64,000 nucleotides of DNA, taken from Chlorobaculum parvum NCIB 8327. GTDB lineage: Bacteria; Bacteroidota; Chlorobiia; Chlorobiales; Chlorobiaceae. Below the pieces are notes generated by a model. It saw nothing but the letters and a program-made list of their open reading frames with translations. It did not search any database and was not told the origin of the DNA. The stretch lies in assembly GCF_000020505.1 (NCBI RefSeq), contig NC_011027.1:158501-222500 (forward strand), read 5' to 3'. Made by a program: the position numbers and the translations under genes. Below are positions 56,638 to 64,000 of the stretch, in pieces. Position 1 is the stretch's first letter. Every line of letters starts with the position of its first letter.

Positions 56638-57213
56638 ATGCCTACTTGTTGGATTTTCGCTGGGCCTAATGGAGCGGGCAAAACAACTTTTGCCGAAGAT
56701 TTTCTCTCTAATGTTCCAGATTGTTCCTGCTTTTTAAATGCAGATTCTATTGCTCAAGAGTTGTCGTCTGAGGCTCCAGATCGAAAACCACTTACTTCTG
56801 TAGGCCGTCTTTTTTTTGACCAAATGGACCAGTGCACCAAAAATCGCAAAAATTTTGCTTTCGAAACAACCCTTTCAGGCCAATCGACAGTGAAGCGAGT
56901 TGAGCGTCTTCAAGGCGAGGGGTGGTATGTTTTATTGATTTATTTGGCTTTGCCGTCAGTTGAAATGTCCATATTGCGTGTTGCCGAGCGAGTTGAGCAT
57001 GGAGGCCATAATATCCCTAAATCAGTTATTGAGCGACGTTTTCCCCGTAGTTTGCAAAATTTATTCAAAGTCTTTTCTCACCGTGTCAATCACTGTTTTT
57101 GCTTTATGAACCACGGCAAAAAACCCGAGCTGATTTTTGAACAAGATCGTTCGGTTCGTAGCATAATACACCGGGATTACTATCAGGTGCTGCTTGAGGA
57201 GGCATTGCTATGA
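56638..57213 (+). CDS. Zeta-toxin-like AAA/P-loop protein
   Basis: A 191-residue P-loop protein of the Zeta-toxin/predicted ABC-type ATPase kind: FAGPNGAGKTTFAEDFL (Walker A, residues 9-17), FLNADSIAQ, NFAFETTLSGQST and HGGHNIPKSVIERRFPRSLQNLF are the family blocks. Zeta toxins phosphorylate UDP-N-acetylglucosamine; this shorter subgroup has not been assigned a substrate here. AAGGG lies 7 nt before ATG 56638. The composition is AT-rich, unlike neighbours. Overlaps the next gene by 4 nt (ATGA). Confidence 0.87.
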   Translation: MPTCWIFAGPNGAGKTTFAEDFLSNVPDCSCFLNADSIAQELSSEAPDRKPLTSVGRLFFDQMDQCTKNRKNFAFETTLSGQSTVKRVERLQGEGWYVLLIYLALPSVEMSILRVAERVEHGGHNIPKSVIERRFPRSLQNLFKVFSHRVNHCFCFMNHGKKPELIFEQDRSVRSIIHRDYYQVLLEEALL

Positions 57214-57470
57214 CTATAATCTCAAAAGCTACTCCTTCTAAGGATGGGCAATTTGCACTTAACGCTCTTCAGCGTGCTGTAAACAAAGCTTTAAAAAGAA
57301 AAAAAGAGTCGGGTCAGTATGCGGTTGTCTGGCAGGAAGGTAAATCAGTACTCATAACTGGTAGTCGATTGCTTTATTTAGAAAGCGGGTCTAAAAAAAT
57401 GTCTCGATCTGGGAGTCGATCTCGTAAAATGAAAAATCGCAGAAAATCAAAACCTGAATTGATGAGCTGA
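57210..57470 (+). CDS. Small partner of the Zeta-like protein (possible antitoxin)
   Basis: An 86-residue protein that starts in the stop codon of the Zeta-like gene. ALNALQRAVNKALKRKKESGQYAVVWQEGKSVLI resembles the small proteins usually coded next to this P-loop subgroup. The Lys/Arg/Ser-rich tail (residues 57-86) seems foreign to that family and may reflect a frameshift or divergence. An antitoxin role is inferred from position only. Confidence 0.65.
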   Translation: MTIISKATPSKDGQFALNALQRAVNKALKRKKESGQYAVVWQEGKSVLITGSRLLYLESGSKKMSRSGSRSRKMKNRRKSKPELMS

Positions 57471-57776
57471 TGAACTTTCAGATTTTTAGTGAGTTTTCTC
57501 TAAATGGTTCGTAAACCTTTTTGCTTGGTGGTGTTCCATCATTGGTATCTTACCAAAGTAGATGCGGCGTATTTATGCGGTGGTCGAACGAAGACGTCTC
57601 CATTGTCTAAATTATTTTGCAACCGTAAGGTGCTGGTCAAAACCTGCTTGATCAGCGCCTTAAGTCGTTCAGATTTCCTGCATCTACTATTTAGCTTCCC
57701 TCTTTGGCAATCACCATAAAGCACAGGTCATTCCGCCCGGAATTCGCCTGCGCATTCTCACCTTTCACCCGCGTCC
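57471..57776. other. 306-bp AT-rich gap, nothing recognised
   Basis: Low-GC stretch between the small partner gene and engB. Short open frames on both strands (about 60-70 codons) have no family I recognise and no good ribosome-binding site. It may be remnant DNA from the same transfer. Confidence 0.5.
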
Positions 57777-59673
<1,897 letters not shown>

Positions 59674-59674
<1 letters not shown>

Positions 59675-60021
59675 GAGATTGGGCTGAAGCCCTGAGTTGT
59701 TTTTTGGGATTCCGTGTCCCCGGCTTGAAAGCCGGGGCAATTGAAATGTAAGAGGGGTTGAATGTCCGTCGGGGTAAACCCCTCCTGAATGTAAGATCGC
59801 CGGGGCAACAGAAGAGAAAGTAAGAATGAAATGTCCGTTGGGCTTTCCCTCCTGAGTATGGGAACGCCGGGGCAATTGAACTGCAATGTAAGAGTGAATG
59901 TCCGCCGGGGTTATTACTTCGGCCATTAAATCTCTTAAACTTTCTTAGAAACAATTGCCCCGGACTTTAGTCCGGGGTACGCAAGTAAGGTATAATAAAT
60001 AAGGGCTTTAGCCCAATCTCT
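59674..60021. mobile_element. 348-bp inverted-repeat element (MITE-like) filling the purA-downstream gap
   Basis: AGAGATTGGGCTGAAGCCCT at 59674-59693 is repeated in inverted form at 60002-60021 with one mismatch. Inside, hairpins CCCCGGCTTGAAAGCCGGGG (59718-59737) and CCCCGGACTTTAGTCCGGGG (59958-59977) form an inner inverted pair, with CCGGGGCAATTG and CAATTGCCCCGG as matching inner arms. Between them lie three tandem units of 67-68 bp marked by GCCGGGGCAA at 59731, 59799 and 59866. No protein is coded. It starts at the purA stop and ends 12 nt before the next start. Confidence 0.88.
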
Positions 60022-60033
60022 TCCTGCTGTTCT

Positions 60034-60345
60034 ATGGCTCTCCTCGACATTACGGTGATTCCTCTCGGTGCTGGTGGCAGCGGACTGAGCGCCTGGGTTG
60101 CCGGGCTTGAAAGGCTGCTCGAAGAGAGCGGCCTTTCGTTCAGGCTGAACGACATGGGCACGATCGTCGAAGGTTCGGCGGATGAACTGTTCGAGATTGG
60201 CCGAAAGCTGCACGAGCACTGCTTCGGCGCAGAGGTAGCGCGAGTCTACACCGTCATCAAGATCGACGACCGGCGCGACAAGCAAGTTGCCATCGGTGAC
60301 AAGGTCGCTTCGGTCGAAGCCCGCAAAGCCGCGCCGGATAAATGA
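60034..60345 (+). CDS. MTH1187/YkoF-type thiamine-binding domain protein
   Basis: A 103-residue ferredoxin-fold protein: ALLDITVIPLGAGGSGLSAWVAGLERLLEESGLSFRLNDMGTIVEGSADELFEIGRKLHEHCF matches the MTH1187 (DUF77) family, whose members bind thiamine or related pyrimidines. No Shine-Dalgarno is visible; the leader is the tail of the inverted-repeat element. The exact ligand is not determined from sequence. Confidence 0.82.
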   Translation: MALLDITVIPLGAGGSGLSAWVAGLERLLEESGLSFRLNDMGTIVEGSADELFEIGRKLHEHCFGAEVARVYTVIKIDDRRDKQVAIGDKVASVEARKAAPDK

Positions 60346-60439
60346 AAATTATTTTTATCTTCGAGTTCTCAATTATCAAGGGTTGAGCGCCCGGAGCCAC
60401 TTCGGAGCAGCCAGCACCATCTTATAAAGTCATACTGCC

Positions 60440-63338
<2,899 letters not shown>

Positions 63339-63384
63339 CGGGAAAATCTGAAAAATCAACAAACCAATTGACCTCTATCATACC

Positions 63385-64000
63385 ATGAGTTTAGTATTGG
63401 CCGTTTACGGAAAAGGCGGGATCGGCAAGAGCACGACCAGCGCGAACATTTCGGCAGCGCTGGCGCTCAAGGGAGCCAAGGTGCTTCAGATCGGCTGCGA
63501 CCCGAAGCACGACAGTACCTTCCCGATTACCGGAAAGCTCCAGAAAACCGTCATCGAGGCTCTTGAAGAGGTCGATTTCCACCACGAGGAGCTTTCGCCT
63601 GAAGACATCGTCGAAACCGGTTTCGCGGGCATCGACGGCCTCGAAGCGGGTGGCCCGCCAGCGGGCAGTGGCTGCGGCGGTTACGTCGTCGGCGAGTCGG
63701 TCACGCTGTTGCAGGAGATGGGGCTGTACGACAAGTACGACGTCATTCTTTTCGACGTGCTCGGTGACGTGGTGTGCGGCGGCTTCAGCGCCCCGCTGAA
63801 CTACGCCGACTACGCGGTCATCATCGCCACCAACGACTTCGACAGCATCTTCGCGGCCAACCGACTCTGCATGGCCATTCAGCAGAAGAGCGTGCGCTAC
63901 AAGGTACAGCTCGCAGGCATCGTGGCCAACCGCGTGGACTACACCAAAGGCGGCGGCACCAACATGCTCGACCAGTTCGCCGAACAGGTCGGTACGCGCC
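63385..64000 (+). CDS. bchL: Light-independent protochlorophyllide reductase subunit L (5' part)
   Basis: The first 205 residues of the NifH-like ATPase that passes electrons to BchNB. P-loop [16 protein letters not shown] at residues 8-23, [10 protein letters not shown], cluster cysteines in [12 protein letters not shown] and [15 protein letters not shown], and [14 protein letters not shown]. The gene is cut by the end of the window. ATG 63385 follows bchB by 46 nt. Confidence 0.97.

Noticed and set aside
56525..56737. 70-codon plus-strand frame before the Zeta-like gene
   Set aside because: Half of it overlaps the Zeta-like gene in another frame and it has no ribosome-binding site.
57539..57724. 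61-codon minus-strand frame in the gap before engB
   Set aside because: No recognisable family or start signal; could be a gene remnant but cannot be supported.
59731..59875. Possible CRISPR array (three similar 67-68-bp units)
   Set aside because: Whole units are diverged copies of one another, not identical short repeats with unique spacers, and no cas gene is near.

Overview
The window reads as chromosome of a green sulfur bacterium (Chlorobiaceae). The best evidence is the light-independent protochlorophyllide reductase cluster bchN-bchB-bchL at the right end, together with hemL, the complete fused str-S10-spc-alpha ribosomal block, and protein sequences that from memory look closest to Chlorobaculum. 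The species cannot be fixed from the sequence alone. Core genes are GC-rich; several short AT-rich patches look acquired.

Layout. 1-1107: a small membrane protein, a FluC/CrcB fluoride channel and a DUF190 protein, closely packed. 1108-4390: accessory region with an AT-rich serine-protease-like gene, then a three-gene HipBST-type toxin-antitoxin module lying between two 206-bp direct copies of the hemL 3' end and its terminator. 4246-9423: hemL, recO, a zinc-ribbon protein, a SYLF protein, gatB and xseB. 9507-20309: one long plus-strand run, mostly with overlapping or nearly overlapping genes: obgE, a GNAT acetyltransferase, HPr, then surface-polysaccharide genes (four glycosyltransferase-like proteins, a methyltransferase, a flippase and a YfhO-type membrane protein). 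One of these glycosyltransferases carries a 165-bp palindromic element inserted exactly in frame. 20476-26204: DUF302 protein, CorA, a YqhA-like protein, an AT-rich DUF2971 gene, an unknown protein beside a PASTA-repeat membrane protein, and a phosphopantetheinyl transferase.

26548-46401: translation block rpsL-rpsG-fusA-tuf-rpsJ-...-rpoA-rplQ, all on the plus strand. Two oddities stand out: a tRNA-Gly(TCC) between rplN and rplX, and an apparent one-base insertion that breaks rplV. 46468-50147: rsmG, a mannose-1-phosphate guanylyltransferase gene and cysS. 50494-56149: DUF302 protein, MscS-like channel, a GluR0-like ligand-gated K+ channel, a Rieske/glutamate-synthase fusion and a VWA protein. 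56638-57470: AT-rich Zeta-toxin-like ATPase with a small partner. 57777-64000: engB, purA, a 348-bp inverted-repeat element, a thiamine-binding-type protein, bchN, bchB and a 5' part of bchL cut by the window end.

The most interesting points are the hipBST module between duplicated hemL ends, the exact in-frame palindromic insertion with a 3-bp target duplication, the ligand-gated K+ channel beside a glutamate-synthase-like enzyme, the inverted-repeat element that fills the gap between purA and the next gene, and the rplV frameshift.
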